Shown here: positions 7,513 through 16,587 of the stretch, piece after piece
Layout of the letters: each line of letters starts with the position of its first letter
Position numbering within the stretch: position 1 is the first letter of the stretch
Assembly (NCBI GenBank): GCA_937965795.1
Contig: CALCMD010000082.1
Coordinates: 1 to 64,000, forward strand
DNA from: an uncultured Lachnospiraceae bacterium
GTDB taxonomy: Bacteria; Bacillota; Clostridia; Lachnospirales; Lachnospiraceae
Direction: 5' to 3'
DNA length: 64,000 nucleotides
Position numbers and translations under genes: made by a program
The notes under the pieces: generated by a model
The model's input: the letters and a program-made list of their open reading frames with translations, nothing else
The model's database searches: none
Told to the model about the DNA's origin: nothing

Positions 7513-9123
7513 TTACCTCTCGTGACGCGCATATTTCGGAAGCAGCAGCGGTGAAACATCCCCGGATGCGACGCCTGCATTTTCCAGCTCTTTTGCATAT
7601 GCTTCAATATGGTCGAGATTCATCTCCCCAAGCTCTACGTCCTTTGCTTTTGCAGCAGCCGCTTTTCCTGCATTCCTTCCGAATACGATAATATCCAGAA
7701 GAGAGTTCCCCATCAGACGGTTTCTGCCGTGGATTCCTCCAACTGCCTCCCCTGCTACCAGCAGGTTATCGATAGCCTTTGTGAATCCGTCTCCCTCGAT
7801 CTCCAGACCTCCGTTCTGATAATGAAGAGTCGGGTAAATCAGAATCGGCAGCTTTCTCATATCGATGCCGTAGTTCATATACATGCGGAACATTGCCGGA
7901 ATCCTCTTCTCGATGGTTCCTTCGCCTCCCAGAAGCTCAATCATCGGAGTGTCCAGCCATACGCCCTGTTCTCCGCCCGGAACTTCTACGCCGCGGCCTT
8001 CCTGACATTCACGGATAACGCCAGACGCATTGACATCGCGGGTCTCCAGCGGATGGATATACGCCTCTCCCTCTGCATTGACAAGCTGTGCCCCTACGGA
8101 ACGAACCTTCTCTGTAACGAGCGCCCCCAGAATCTGGGACGGATAAACAGCGCCTGTCGGATGATACTGGATAGAATCCTGATACAGAAGCTGTGCCCCT
8201 GCACGGTAGCCCAGAATCAGCCCGTCTGCCGTTGCACCATAATGGTTGGAGGTCGGAAATCCCTGATAGTGCATACGTCCCGCACCGCCTGTTGCGATGA
8301 TCACCGTCTTTGCCTTTGCCACAAGATAGTCTCCGGTTTCCATATTTAAGAGAACAGCGCCTGCTGCCTGTCCCTTGTCATCTTTGATCAGCTCTACCGC
8401 AGAAGTAAACTCTACGACCGGAATCTGGCGGTTCAGCACTTCATCACGAAGCGTACGCATGATTTCTGCTCCAGAGTAATCCTTCGCAGCGTGCATTCTC
8501 TTTCTGGAAGTACCGCCGCCGTGCGTGGTGATCATTCTTCCGCTCTCTTCTTTGTCAAATTCCACGCCCAGGTCATTCAACCATTTGATTGCATCCGGCG
8601 CTTCCATAACCAGACGTTTTACCAGCTCCGGCTTCGCAGCAAAATGTCCGCCGCCAAAAGCGTCCAGATAGTGCTGTACCGGAGAGTCATTCTCTTTATC
8701 CGCAGCCTGGATACCGCCCTCAGCCATCATGGTATTCGCATCCCCGATACGCAGCTTTGTCACGATCATAACATTCGCGCCCGCTTCATGTGCCTCAATC
8801 GCTGCGGAAGAGCCTGCGCCGCCTCCTCCGATGACCAGTACGTCCACGTCATAATCCACTTTATTCAAATCAACCTGATCTGTCAGCAGACGGCTGTTGG
8901 AATGGAGCAGATGTACCAGCTCTTTGTTGGCCTTCTGTCCCTTGTTCGGGCCTACCTTGATCTCCTCGAAGGCTTCTTCTTTATAATCAGGATGAAATTC
9001 CTTAAGGAGTGCATCTTTTTCATCCGCAGTCAAACGTCTCGGTTCTGTAGACATACGTTCTTTTCTTGTGGCCTCTACCTTTTTGATAGATTCCATCATA
9101 TACTCTGGATATGGTGTATACAT
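7513..9123 (-). CDS. frdA: Soluble fumarate reductase-type flavoprotein subunit
   Basis: The 536-residue protein starts at ATG 9123 behind AAGGAGG. After a ~90-residue helical extension comes the FAD-binding site (VIGGGGAGSSAAIEA, ~98-111). Catalytic signatures of the SdhA/FrdA family are visible: HPTGA, VTEKVRSVGAQ (Arg), HYQNGGL (His) and GRNRLMGNSLLD (Arg). The His that carries covalent FAD in classical enzymes (RSHTxAxGG) is Asn130 here (DANTMMAEGG), so FAD should be non-covalent. There is no membrane segment and no cytochrome b gene nearby, so electrons probably come from the FeS subunit and the Flx/Hdr complex. Reduction of fumarate to succinate is the likeliest activity; an unrelated enoate substrate is possible. 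Confidence 0.82.
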   Translation of the reverse strand: MYTPYPEYMMESIKKVEATRKERMSTEPRRLTADEKDALLKEFHPDYKEEAFEEIKVGPNKGQKANKELVHLLHSNSRLLTDQVDLNKVDYDVDVLVIGGGGAGSSAAIEAHEAGANVMIVTKLRIGDANTMMAEGGIQAADKENDSPVQHYLDAFGGGHFAAKPELVKRLVMEAPDAIKWLNDLGVEFDKEESGRMITTHGGGTSRKRMHAAKDYSGAEIMRTLRDEVLNRQIPVVEFTSAVELIKDDKGQAAGAVLLNMETGDYLVAKAKTVIIATGGAGRMHYQGFPTSNHYGATADGLILGYRAGAQLLYQDSIQYHPTGAVYPSQILGALVTEKVRSVGAQLVNAEGEAYIHPLETRDVNASGVIRECQEGRGVEVPGGEQGVWLDTPMIELLGGEGTIEKRIPAMFRMYMNYGIDMRKLPILIYPTLHYQNGGLEIEGDGFTKAIDNLLVAGEAVGGIHGRNRLMGNSLLDIIVFGRNAGKAAAAKAKDVELGEMNLDHIEAYAKELENAGVASGDVSPLLLPKYARHER

Positions 9124-9136
9124 GTTCTGCCCCTCC

Positions 9137-9811
9137 TTATTTCTCGATTTCTCTCGTATTGTAAAGTTCCTGCATCTCCGTGATCGGCTTTTGCATAATC
9201 TGCTCAATCAGCTCGTCATACTCGCCCCTGTTGATTTCCTCCACACGGTTTTTCAGATGCTCCGCCTCAGGCGCAATGTATTTTCCTGTAAGGCGTCTCG
9301 CCAGAAGTCCTACCATCGGATGGGAAATCTCTGCCGGGCAGCGTACCGAACAGCAGCCGCAGCTCACACAGTCAAAGGATTCCTCCGCACATTTCTCAAA
9401 CTCGCCCCTCTGAGCGTATGCAATATACTGCATAACGTTCAAATCCTGAGGACATGCTTTCGTACATGCGTTACAGCCGATGCAGCTATAAATTTCCGGA
9501 TAGAGCTCCATCATAATCTGCTGATTCGGCTTAATTTCATTAATATCATACGTTCTCTTATCGGTCGGGAAGAATGGGATGCTCGCTACATACATTCCCT
9601 CCTCCACCTGTGTCTGGCAGGCGAGACATGTCTTAAGCTCATTCTTTCCCTTAATTCTATAAATCGTGGCACACGCGCCGCAGAATCCATGACGGCATCC
9701 GCATCCCCTTTTCAGGGTGTATCCGGCATACTCCATTGCGGTCATGATGGTTAAATCTGCGGGGACGCTATATTTCTTGCCGAAAAAATATACGTTTACC
9801 ATTTTTTCCAT
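9137..9811 (-). CDS. frdB: Fumarate reductase-type iron-sulfur subunit (2Fe-2S plus two 4Fe-4S)
   Basis: The 224 residues begin with a ferredoxin-like [2Fe-2S] domain (GCGCRHGFCGAC, then KTCLAC). Two [4Fe-4S] motifs follow, CIGCNACTKACP and CVSCGCCSVRCP, with the second cluster of Cys arranged as in SdhB/HdrC. The protein carries electrons to the flavoprotein encoded 13 bases downstream. It ends after ~225 residues and lacks the HdrB-like CCG domain that TfrB of methanogens has. That role may be taken by HdrB from the same operon. ATG 9811 is chosen as the upstream of two Met codons; the ribosome binding site (AAAGGA) is distant. Confidence 0.85.
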   Translation of the reverse strand: MEKMVNVYFFGKKYSVPADLTIMTAMEYAGYTLKRGCGCRHGFCGACATIYRIKGKNELKTCLACQTQVEEGMYVASIPFFPTDKRTYDINEIKPNQQIMMELYPEIYSCIGCNACTKACPQDLNVMQYIAYAQRGEFEKCAEESFDCVSCGCCSVRCPAEISHPMVGLLARRLTGKYIAPEAEHLKNRVEEINRGEYDELIEQIMQKPITEMQELYNTREIEK

Positions 9812-9917
9812 TGTAAGGTACCAGTCCTTTCTATATTTTATCTATCAGGTTTGGCAGTGCCAGGCTCAATTCCGCTTCGCTCCATCTCACTTGAGGGCTT
9901 CGCCCTATATCGTCCAA

Positions 9918-9961
9918 CATAAACACATATCCGTATGCAAGCATCCGTCTATGTGTTTATG
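9918..9961 (-). other. Intercistronic 12-bp hairpin between flxA and frdB
   Basis: CATAAACACATA and TATGTGTTTATG pair perfectly across a 20-base loop within the 175-bp gap separating the Flx/Hdr genes from the reductase genes. No U-run follows on the minus strand. It may be a processing or stability element or part of an internal regulatory region. Nothing else coding was seen in the gap. Confidence 0.5.
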
Positions 9962-9986
9962 CCGTCCGCTGCACTGCTCATGCCTA

Positions 9987-10841
9987 TCAATACTCATTAG
10001 GCATTTCATCGATCTCGTCGCAGCGGAATACGGGGCCGTCTTTGCAGACGTATTTGGAACCGATGTTGCAGCGGCCGCATTTTCCGACGCCGCACTTCAT
10101 ACGCAGCTCCAGGGTGGTGTACACCTGCTCTTTGGAGAAGCCCACCTCCTGTAAGCCTGCCAGCGTGAATTTAATCATAATGGGCGGTCCGCAAAGAAGC
10201 GCTGTCTTGTCTGTGGAAAAGCCAAGCTCTTTGACATAGTTCGGCACAAATCCCACATGGCCGTCCCAGCCTTCCTGCTCCCGGTCAATGGTAAGATACA
10301 CGTTCACGCCCTCTGCTTTCATCCAGACTTCCTGGATTTCCTTTAACTGCACCAGATCGTCTGCGGAGCGGGAGCCGTATACGATATCCACAGTTCCGTA
10401 GTCTGCACGGTTATCCAGCACATAATTAATCACGGAACGCAGCGGCGCAAGCCCGATACCTCCTGCGATAAACAACAGGTTCTTTCCTTTCAGCTCGGTT
10501 TCCACCGGGAAATGATTTCCGTAAGGCCCTCTGACCGTAATCTCGTCGCCTACCTGGAGGCTGTGGAGATAGTCGGTAAGCACACCGCATTTCTTAATGC
10601 TGAATTCCTGATATTCTTTGTTGGTCGGTGAAGAAGTGATGGAAAACATGCCTTCACTGACGCCCGGCGCGCACACCATTGCGCACTGCCCCGGCATATG
10701 CTCGAAGAGCTTTCCGCCCTCCGGCGCGTTCACACGGAACGTCTTTACATCCGGTGTCTCCTGACGGATATCTGTAATCACGCCTACCTTTGGAATCAGC
10801 GTATCGAGCGTATAGTTTTTATGACAGGTACATTCGCTCAT
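9987..10841 (-). CDS. flxA: FlxA: FAD/NAD(H)-binding oxidoreductase with C-terminal 2Fe-2S
   Basis: This 284-residue protein is of the ferredoxin-NADP reductase fold, closest in type to AsrB, HydG and FlxA. A flavin-binding barrel (FRVNAPEGG, MPGQCAMV, MFSITSSPTN) precedes the nucleotide-binding half (LLFIAGGIGLAPLRSVINYVL and LLCGPPIMI). The C-terminus binds a [2Fe-2S] cluster (MKCGVGKCGRCNIG...CKDGPVF). It is the probable NADH entry point of the FlxABCD-HdrABC complex. Its ATG overlaps the flxB stop by four bases. The set of neighbours separates FlxA from sulfite reductase AsrB, since no AsrC is present. Confidence 0.85.
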   Translation of the reverse strand: MSECTCHKNYTLDTLIPKVGVITDIRQETPDVKTFRVNAPEGGKLFEHMPGQCAMVCAPGVSEGMFSITSSPTNKEYQEFSIKKCGVLTDYLHSLQVGDEITVRGPYGNHFPVETELKGKNLLFIAGGIGLAPLRSVINYVLDNRADYGTVDIVYGSRSADDLVQLKEIQEVWMKAEGVNVYLTIDREQEGWDGHVGFVPNYVKELGFSTDKTALLCGPPIMIKFTLAGLQEVGFSKEQVYTTLELRMKCGVGKCGRCNIGSKYVCKDGPVFRCDEIDEMPNEY

Positions 10842-11881
10842 TCCTTGTCACCTCCCTGTTTCTGAAAGGCTTTGATAACCTTTACGATATTTAAAGACGC
10901 CGGACATTTCTCTACGCAGCGGCCGCATCCCACGCAGGAATACATGCCGTCATTGTTTGCCGGGAAATACACCAGCTTGTGCATGAATCTCTGACGGAAT
11001 CTCTGCATCTGGCTGGTACGGTTGTTTCCGTGCGCCATCATGGTAAAGTCTGAATACATGCAGGAATCCCAGCAGCGGTAACGTTTCACGCCGTGTCCGG
11101 TATCATAGTCCTTGATGTCATAGCACTGGCAGGTCGGGCACACGAAGGTGCACGTTCCGCACGCCAGGCATGGTTTATAAAGTTCTTCCCAGAGCGGGGA
11201 ATCAAATTTCTCAGAAAGTGCGTCTCCGTTCCATCCCTCAAGGGAGAGGTTCGAATATGGCAGCTTCTCCACGATACTGCGGATGGCCGCTTTCTCATCC
11301 TCCACTTTCTTTTCGTCTGCATCGTCCGCATCCGCAAGAAGGCTCTCTACGGCTTTTGTCAGCGCTTCGCCTTTCTCTGTGAGGGATTTCCAGTACAGGT
11401 TTCCTTCTGCCATCCATGTCGCCACATCGGCCGCCGGATTGGCGCAGTCGATACCGAACACTTTGCAGAAGCAGCTTTCTTCCGGCTCATGACATGCCAT
11501 AGCCACAATAGTTCCATGCTCTCTTCTCGCGGCATAAAAGGTATCTACCGGGTCTGCCAGGAATACTTTATCCAGCACCTGAACCCCCTGGATATCGCAG
11601 GCTTTCATCCCGAAAACCACGAATTTCTGCTCTTTTAACGCCTCCGGCTCTATCTGAATCTTCTTTCCTTCTTTTACACAGGTATACAGGGTCTCGCTCT
11701 GCGGAAAAAATGCGTCCTTCGGGGATTTTACACTCTTTAAGGTGTCCAGATCCACTTGTGCATCCTCACTCCACACACCGAAGTTCACCTGCTCTGCGGT
11801 TTTCACCGGCAGATATAATTCCTGGGATTCGGCAATTAACCGGAATAATGCCGACAGATTCTCTTTTGCTATCTTATACAT
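10838..11881 (-). CDS. flxB: FlxB: 4Fe-4S dicluster electron-transfer subunit
   Basis: The 347 residues resemble AsrA/HydB/FlxB proteins. The C-terminal third holds two [4Fe-4S] motifs, CLACGTCTFVCPTCQC and CVGCGRCVEKCPASL, separated by ~70 residues. The N-terminal half has the conserved KFVVFGMKACDIQGVQVLD segment and a CHEPEESCFC stretch. It would pass electrons between FlxA and the rest of the complex. The gene lies three bases after flxC and overlaps flxA by four bases. Confidence 0.85.
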   Translation of the reverse strand: MYKIAKENLSALFRLIAESQELYLPVKTAEQVNFGVWSEDAQVDLDTLKSVKSPKDAFFPQSETLYTCVKEGKKIQIEPEALKEQKFVVFGMKACDIQGVQVLDKVFLADPVDTFYAARREHGTIVAMACHEPEESCFCKVFGIDCANPAADVATWMAEGNLYWKSLTEKGEALTKAVESLLADADDADEKKVEDEKAAIRSIVEKLPYSNLSLEGWNGDALSEKFDSPLWEELYKPCLACGTCTFVCPTCQCYDIKDYDTGHGVKRYRCWDSCMYSDFTMMAHGNNRTSQMQRFRQRFMHKLVYFPANNDGMYSCVGCGRCVEKCPASLNIVKVIKAFQKQGGDKE

Positions 11882-11884
11882 ACA

Positions 11885-12859
11885 TTATCCCCTTTCTCCC
11901 ACGATACCCGGCTCCACGTCGTCAAACGTGAAGTTCGTGAGCGGCCCTCTTGCTTCTGTATCCTCGCCTGCCTGGAAGTCACCGTAGAATTCATTAATAT
12001 CCTTGATGAATTTCCGGTTAAACAGATGCAGCGGAATTCCCTGGGGACATACCCTGCTGCACTCGCCGCAGTCCGTACATCTTCCCGCCACATGGAACGC
12101 GCGGATGATATGGAACATCTTCTCCTCGAAGGAATCCACGTTCGCTTTCTGGGCGCTGTCGAATTTATTGCTGTCAAAGACACATTTGCGGCAGCTACAT
12201 GCCGGACAGACGTTCCTGCATGCGTTGCAGCGGATACATTTGCTCAGCTCTTTCTGGAAAAATGCAAATTTTTCTTCCGGGCTCATGGCCTCGATGCGCT
12301 CCACCTCTGTAAAGCGGTCCGCATCCTTCGTGTCTTTGGACTCTCCAATGATTTCATCGTAAATCTTATGTTCCTTTCCTTTGCACACATGGCATCTCTC
12401 CAGCATGGCGTCTGCATAGGAACAGGTCTTTTCTCCATAAATCGTCTGAACTGTCAGGGTATCCGCCTCATCCGTTATCTCCGCACCTTTGATGCTCTGG
12501 ATTCCCTTGATGCCCTGCTTCCTGATTTTCTCAATATCCAGCTTGCCTTTGCAGCCCACGCCCACGATATAGGCTTTGTCCCGGTCTACCCGGTGTTCCT
12601 TGATGAGCTGGTTAAAGCTGTAGGTATCGCATGGTTTCAGGCACACAAGCGTCTTTCCTTCCAGTTTGGAAGCCTCTATCATATATTTGCTGAGGTTCGC
12701 CCCGCAGAATCCGTTGTACACGAAATCCTTAAGGCTCTCCACGCTTTCAAAGTATGCCGGTTCCGGATTGTAGGGCAGGTCTCCGGCTTTCCAGCCGAGA
12801 ACCCGTGCGACTGTTCCGTCAGCCAGCAGCTCTTTTGCACGGTTGATTAATTCCTGCAT
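11885..12859 (-). CDS. flxC: FlxC: 4Fe-4S protein of the Flx/Hdr complex
   Basis: This 324-residue protein has an N-terminal FrhB-like region (VCLKPCDTYSFNQLIKEH, IVGVGCKGKLD, CHVCKGKEHKIYDE) and two C-terminal [4Fe-4S] sites, CIRCNACRNVCPACSC and CTDCGECSRVCPQG. It corresponds to FlxC of the flavin oxidoreductase known from Desulfovibrio. It probably links FlxB to FlxD/HdrA. Its start overlaps flxD by 13 bases, which suggests translational coupling. Confidence 0.82.
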   Translation of the reverse strand: MQELINRAKELLADGTVARVLGWKAGDLPYNPEPAYFESVESLKDFVYNGFCGANLSKYMIEASKLEGKTLVCLKPCDTYSFNQLIKEHRVDRDKAYIVGVGCKGKLDIEKIRKQGIKGIQSIKGAEITDEADTLTVQTIYGEKTCSYADAMLERCHVCKGKEHKIYDEIIGESKDTKDADRFTEVERIEAMSPEEKFAFFQKELSKCIRCNACRNVCPACSCRKCVFDSNKFDSAQKANVDSFEEKMFHIIRAFHVAGRCTDCGECSRVCPQGIPLHLFNRKFIKDINEFYGDFQAGEDTEARGPLTNFTFDDVEPGIVGERG

Positions 12860-13290
12860 CTCAAATCCTCCAATCTTACGTTCTTGCCCAGGGAACGGAT
12901 TTTCTCTACGAACTCATTCATGGTAGTAGAGAATTTCACGCCCTCTGCCGCAGACACCCACTCAACGCGGGTACGTCCGTTTTCCACGCCGATGTAGTCC
13001 AGCATGGAGAACAGCAGCGTCATACGCCTTCTCGCGTAATAGTTTCCGGTGCTGTAGTGGCAGTCTCCCGGATGGCAGCCGCACATGATGACGCCGTCCG
13101 CTCCCTTTTCAAATGCCCGCAGGATGAACATCGGATTCACGCGGCAGGAACAGGGAACACGGATAATCTTTACATCCGCAGGATAGCCGAGACGGCTGCT
13201 TCCTGCCAGGTCTGCGCCCGCATAGCTGCACCAGTTACAACAGAACGCCACGATTTTCGGTCTGAATTCTTCTTTTGCTTCTATCGACAT
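12847..13290 (-). CDS. flxD: FlxD: MvhD-like 2Fe-2S subunit
   Basis: The 147-residue protein matches MvhD/FlxD, the delta subunit that docks electron donors onto HdrA. Diagnostic cysteine segments are AFCCNWCSYAGADLAG, VPCSCRVNP and MCGCHPGDCHY. The start at ATG 13290 has GGAGGTG just upstream and overlaps the hdrA end by 10 bases; a longer frame upstream is the hdrA shadow. Its presence, with no MvhAG hydrogenase genes, points to NADH rather than H2 as donor. Confidence 0.88.
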   Translation of the reverse strand: MSIEAKEEFRPKIVAFCCNWCSYAGADLAGSSRLGYPADVKIIRVPCSCRVNPMFILRAFEKGADGVIMCGCHPGDCHYSTGNYYARRRMTLLFSMLDYIGVENGRTRVEWVSAAEGVKFSTTMNEFVEKIRSLGKNVRLEDLRCRN

Positions 13291-15269
13291 ATTGCATCCA
13301 CCTCCGCTAGAATCTGTCTGTTCGAGAATCCCTGAAGGTCCATAGCGCCGGACGGGCAGGCTACGGTACAGGCGCCGCATCCCTGGCACAGTGCGCTGTT
13401 GACTACCGCTATGCGGCGTGTCTCACGGATTCCGTGGTCATTGACCTGTCTGTCCTCATAAGTGATGGCTCCGTACGGGCATACATTCGCACAGGTGGAA
13501 CATCCGTTACACAGAAGTTCGTCGGACTGCGCGGTACACGGGTTCGTCAGCAGCTTATCCTTTGCCAGCAGTCCGATGGCTTTTACCGCCGCCGCGCCTG
13601 CCTGGGCTACCGTCTCCGGAATATCCTTCGGTCCCTGGCATACGCCGGACAGGAAAATACCTGCGGTCGGGGACTCTACCGGACGGAGCTTCGCATGTGC
13701 TTCCGTCAGGAAATTGTTGGTATCAATGCTGGCCGTCAGCATGGTCGCTATCTTTCTCACGCCAGAATTCGGCTCGATGGCTGTCGCCAGGACGACCATA
13801 TCCGCCTCTTTTAAAATCTGCTTATTGTCCAGAAGGTCGGAACCCTGAACCAGCAGCTTTCCGTTTGGCTGGGGAATGACTTTTCCTACCTGGCCTTTGA
13901 TGTAGTTGACGCCGTACTGCTCTACGGCCCTGCGGTAAAACTCGTCAAAGTTCTTACCCGGCGTACGCACGTCAATATAAAATACGGTCACGTTTACATC
14001 CGGATATTTATCACGAATCAGCATCGCATGTTTTGCCGTGTACATACAGCAGATTTTAGAACAGTAAGGCTTTCCTCTGTCGTCTGCACAGCGGCTGCCC
14101 ACACACTGTACGAATACCATCTCCTTCGGCGCTTTTCCATCGGAAAGACGCTCCAGATGTCCCTTCGTCGGGCCTGCCGCATTCATGATACGCTCCAGCT
14201 CCAGGGAGGTAATGACGTCCTTGCTCTGGTTGTAAGCATACTCATCGTAATTGTCCAGCTTAATCGTATCGAATCCGGTAGCCACCACGATGGCTCCGTA
14301 TTTCTCTGTGATAATTTCATCCTTCTGCGTGTAGTCAATCGCTCCTGCCTGGCAGACTTTGGAGCAGACGCCGCATTTTCCGGTCTTGAACTTAATACAA
14401 TTCTCCGTATCAATAACCGGAACGTTTGGAATCGCCTGTGCAAACGGCGTGTAAATCGCGCTTCTCGTATTCAGGCCCCGGTTAAATTCACTCAGCGCTT
14501 TCTTGGACGGGCATTTTTCCTGGCAGACGCCGCAGCCGGTACATTTGTCCATGTCCACATATCTTGCTTTCTTGCGGATATCCACGGTAAAATCTCCCAC
14601 GAACCCGCTGACTTTTTCTACTTCGCTATATGTATAAATATGAATCTTCTCGTGTGCCGACGCCTCCACCATCTTCGGCGTCAGGATACAGGCGGAGCAG
14701 TCCAGGGTCGGGAATGTCTTGTCAAGCTGTGACATCCTTCCGCCGATGCTCGGCTCCTTCTCCACGATATCGACTTCATACCCCGCGTCCGCAATGTCAA
14801 GCGCGGTCTGGATACCTGCGATACCTCCGCCGATAATCAGCGCCCTCTTGGTCACGCGGCTTTCGCCGGGTTTCAGCGGGGCATTTAAGTTTACTTTCGC
14901 AATCGCCGCCCTGGCGAGGATGACCGCTTTCTTCGTAGCCTCCTCCATATCCTTGTGAATCCAGGAGCAGTGCTCGCGGATATTTGCGATTTCCACCATA
15001 TACGGGTTCAGTCCGGCTTTCTCCGCCGCCTTCCGGAATGTCGTCTCGTGCATACGCGGGGAACAGGAACATACTACGATTCCTGTCAGATTTTTTTCTT
15101 TGATGGCTGCGATGATTTTCTCCTGCCCTGCCTCAGAACACATATACTGGTAATCCTCGGCATGAACCACTCCCGGCTCCAGGAGCGCCATCTCGGCAAC
15201 CTTCTTTACATCTACCGTAGCGGCGATATTACTTCCGCAATGGCAGACAAATACTCCTATCCTCTGCAT
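13281..15269 (-). CDS. hdrA: HdrA: FAD-binding heterodisulfide reductase-like bifurcating subunit
   Basis: At 662 residues this is a full-length HdrA. It has the N-terminal VFVCHCGSNI segment, a CSCSPRMHE motif, FAD-binding GGGIAGIQTALDIADAGYEV, and the LDCSACILTPKM element. Inserted [4Fe-4S] sites include CTGCGVCQEKCP and CGVCSKVCQAGAI, and the C-terminal ferredoxin domain has CNGCSTCANVCP and CQGCGACTVACP. HdrA is the flavin site where two electrons are split between a low- and a high-potential acceptor. Here the low-potential acceptor would be ferredoxin and the high-potential branch would leave through HdrBC. The enzyme is cytoplasmic. Confidence 0.9.
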   Translation of the reverse strand: MQRIGVFVCHCGSNIAATVDVKKVAEMALLEPGVVHAEDYQYMCSEAGQEKIIAAIKEKNLTGIVVCSCSPRMHETTFRKAAEKAGLNPYMVEIANIREHCSWIHKDMEEATKKAVILARAAIAKVNLNAPLKPGESRVTKRALIIGGGIAGIQTALDIADAGYEVDIVEKEPSIGGRMSQLDKTFPTLDCSACILTPKMVEASAHEKIHIYTYSEVEKVSGFVGDFTVDIRKKARYVDMDKCTGCGVCQEKCPSKKALSEFNRGLNTRSAIYTPFAQAIPNVPVIDTENCIKFKTGKCGVCSKVCQAGAIDYTQKDEIITEKYGAIVVATGFDTIKLDNYDEYAYNQSKDVITSLELERIMNAAGPTKGHLERLSDGKAPKEMVFVQCVGSRCADDRGKPYCSKICCMYTAKHAMLIRDKYPDVNVTVFYIDVRTPGKNFDEFYRRAVEQYGVNYIKGQVGKVIPQPNGKLLVQGSDLLDNKQILKEADMVVLATAIEPNSGVRKIATMLTASIDTNNFLTEAHAKLRPVESPTAGIFLSGVCQGPKDIPETVAQAGAAAVKAIGLLAKDKLLTNPCTAQSDELLCNGCSTCANVCPYGAITYEDRQVNDHGIRETRRIAVVNSALCQGCGACTVACPSGAMDLQGFSNRQILAEVDAICR

Positions 15270-15276
15270 TCTGTGC

Positions 15277-15666
15277 TTACCTCCTGTATCTTCTGAATGC
15301 GCTGACTAAAAGCTGCTGCGGCAGCTCCGGATCAAGAAGCTCCGGAATCTCGTCCGCCTTCAGGTAATTCTGCCCTTTCTGGCGGACAACGATCTGCCTT
15401 GCCGCATCAATCAGCTTGCCTGGCTTTACATCCCTCGGACAGCGCTCCACACATGCAAAGCATGAAAGACATTTCCACAGGGATTTGGACTGTACCAGCG
15501 TCTCAATATCCTCGTTTGCCACATAGGACACGAACTGATGGGGTTTGATGTCCATCTCGTTGTAAGCCGGACAGGTAGCGGAACACTTGCCGCATTTCAT
15601 ACACTTCAAAGGATTGACGCCGCTGATTTCTTTTATTAATTCAGCCTGTTTCTTCTCTTTGCTCAT
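15277..15666 (-). CDS. hdrC: HdrC: 4Fe-4S subunit
   Basis: The 129 residues hold two [4Fe-4S] motifs, CMKCGKCSATCPAY and CLSCFACVERCP, in the spacing of HdrC. It wires HdrA to HdrB. ATG 15666 overlaps the hdrB stop by four bases (ATGA), and hdrA follows after seven bases. A longer in-frame extension upstream is antisense to no other gene but overlaps hdrB, so it is rejected. Confidence 0.9.
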   Translation of the reverse strand: MSKEKKQAELIKEISGVNPLKCMKCGKCSATCPAYNEMDIKPHQFVSYVANEDIETLVQSKSLWKCLSCFACVERCPRDVKPGKLIDAARQIVVRQKGQNYLKADEIPELLDPELPQQLLVSAFRRYRR

Positions 15667-16463
15667 GCCTTGTCCACCTCCTCTTTCACACCCAAAGCTT
15701 CTGCCAGAAGTTCTGTGAAATAGTATACCGGAAGCCCGTTCTGCACACTGTTGTTCAGATTGTACAGGCACAATGGACAGGCGGTAATCAGCATTTCCGC
15801 ACCGAAGCCTTCCGCGCTCTCCATGATGTTATGGCACATATTTTGGGACATGTCTTTTTCTTTCAGGGAGATGTAGCCGCCGCAGCATTCGTTCCGGTAC
15901 GGGTAAATCACCGGCTCCGCGCCGATGGCACGGATGAAGTCTTCAAGAATCTTCGGATTCTCCGGGTTGTCAAACTGTAGAATCTTGCCGGGGCGCAGAA
16001 GCAGACAGCCATAGTAAGCGCCGATTTTCTTTCCGGTCAGTGGATTTGTAACTTTCTCCTTTAGCGTATCAAACCCTACACGGTCACGCAGTACTTCCAG
16101 AAAATGAAGGACTGTTGTCTCACCTGCGTAGGGCTCTTCAAGCTTCATGTAATTATTTGCTCTGGTACGGATGTCCTCGACATTCCGCATATCATCGTTC
16201 ACACGCTTGATGACGTGATGACAGGCAGAACAGAGCGTCACCAGATCCTGATGCTTCTCTTTTGCTTCATTTAAAGCACGTACGGAAGAAAGCTTCGTGG
16301 CAATCTCATCGCTGCCCAGCGGGTATACGCCGCCGCAGCACTGCCAGTTCTCAATCTCTTCCAGCTCAAATCCCAGCGCCTTCGCGGAAGCTCTGGCATA
16401 AGCATCCAGGTCTTTCGCCTTTGTTCTCAGGGTACATCCCGGATAGTAACTGTACTTCATCAT
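15663..16463 (-). CDS. hdrB: HdrB: CCG-domain heterodisulfide reductase-like subunit
   Basis: This 266-residue protein has both CCG domains complete: YYPGC...QCCGGVYP...CSACHH in the N-terminal half and YYGC...NECCGGYIS...CPLCLYN in the C-terminal half. These bind the two non-cubane [4Fe-4S] clusters where disulfides are reduced in methanogens. In bacteria without CoM/CoB the acceptor is unknown. Here the adjacent soluble fumarate reductase, or a low-molecular-weight disulfide, is a candidate acceptor. The gene heads the hdrBCA-flxDCBA series. Confidence 0.88.
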   Translation of the reverse strand: MMKYSYYPGCTLRTKAKDLDAYARASAKALGFELEEIENWQCCGGVYPLGSDEIATKLSSVRALNEAKEKHQDLVTLCSACHHVIKRVNDDMRNVEDIRTRANNYMKLEEPYAGETTVLHFLEVLRDRVGFDTLKEKVTNPLTGKKIGAYYGCLLLRPGKILQFDNPENPKILEDFIRAIGAEPVIYPYRNECCGGYISLKEKDMSQNMCHNIMESAEGFGAEMLITACPLCLYNLNNSVQNGLPVYYFTELLAEALGVKEEVDKA

Positions 16464-16487
16464 TATGTTGTCCTTTCTTTATTTTTA

Positions 16488-16525
16488 TTGCGGCTGTCAC
16501 AGAAATTTTCCCAAAACAGCCGCAA
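16488..16525 (-). other. Hairpin between the dehydrogenase gene and hdrB
   Basis: TTGCGGCTG and CAGCCGCAA pair across 20 bases in the 124-bp gap. A GC-rich inverted repeat CCCGGC/GCCGGG lies beside it at 16541-16559. Neither has a clear U-tract on the minus strand. They may act as an attenuating or processing site that lowers expression of the Flx/Hdr genes relative to the dehydrogenase. Confidence 0.45.
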
Positions 16526-16587
16526 TATCCTGTTTACTCACCCGGCAAAGCCCGCCGGGCCATCCGAAAGAAATTTTCCGGAAAAGA

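Noticed and set aside
6612..7691. 359-codon plus-strand ORF
   Set aside because: It is antisense to the exchanger and the end of frdA, both with clear family matches, and its translation is rich in His, Ser and Arg without a domain.
9987..11881. AsrAB anaerobic sulfite reductase
   Set aside because: No asrC (sirohaem subunit) is present and flxCD-hdrABC follow directly.
12847..15269. MvhADG hydrogenase-heterodisulfide reductase complex
   Set aside because: Only the MvhD-like subunit is present; no NiFe hydrogenase genes are in the operon.
16541..16559. GC-rich repeat as terminator after the dehydrogenase gene
   Set aside because: No U-tract follows on the minus strand and hdrB continues in the same direction after a short gap.
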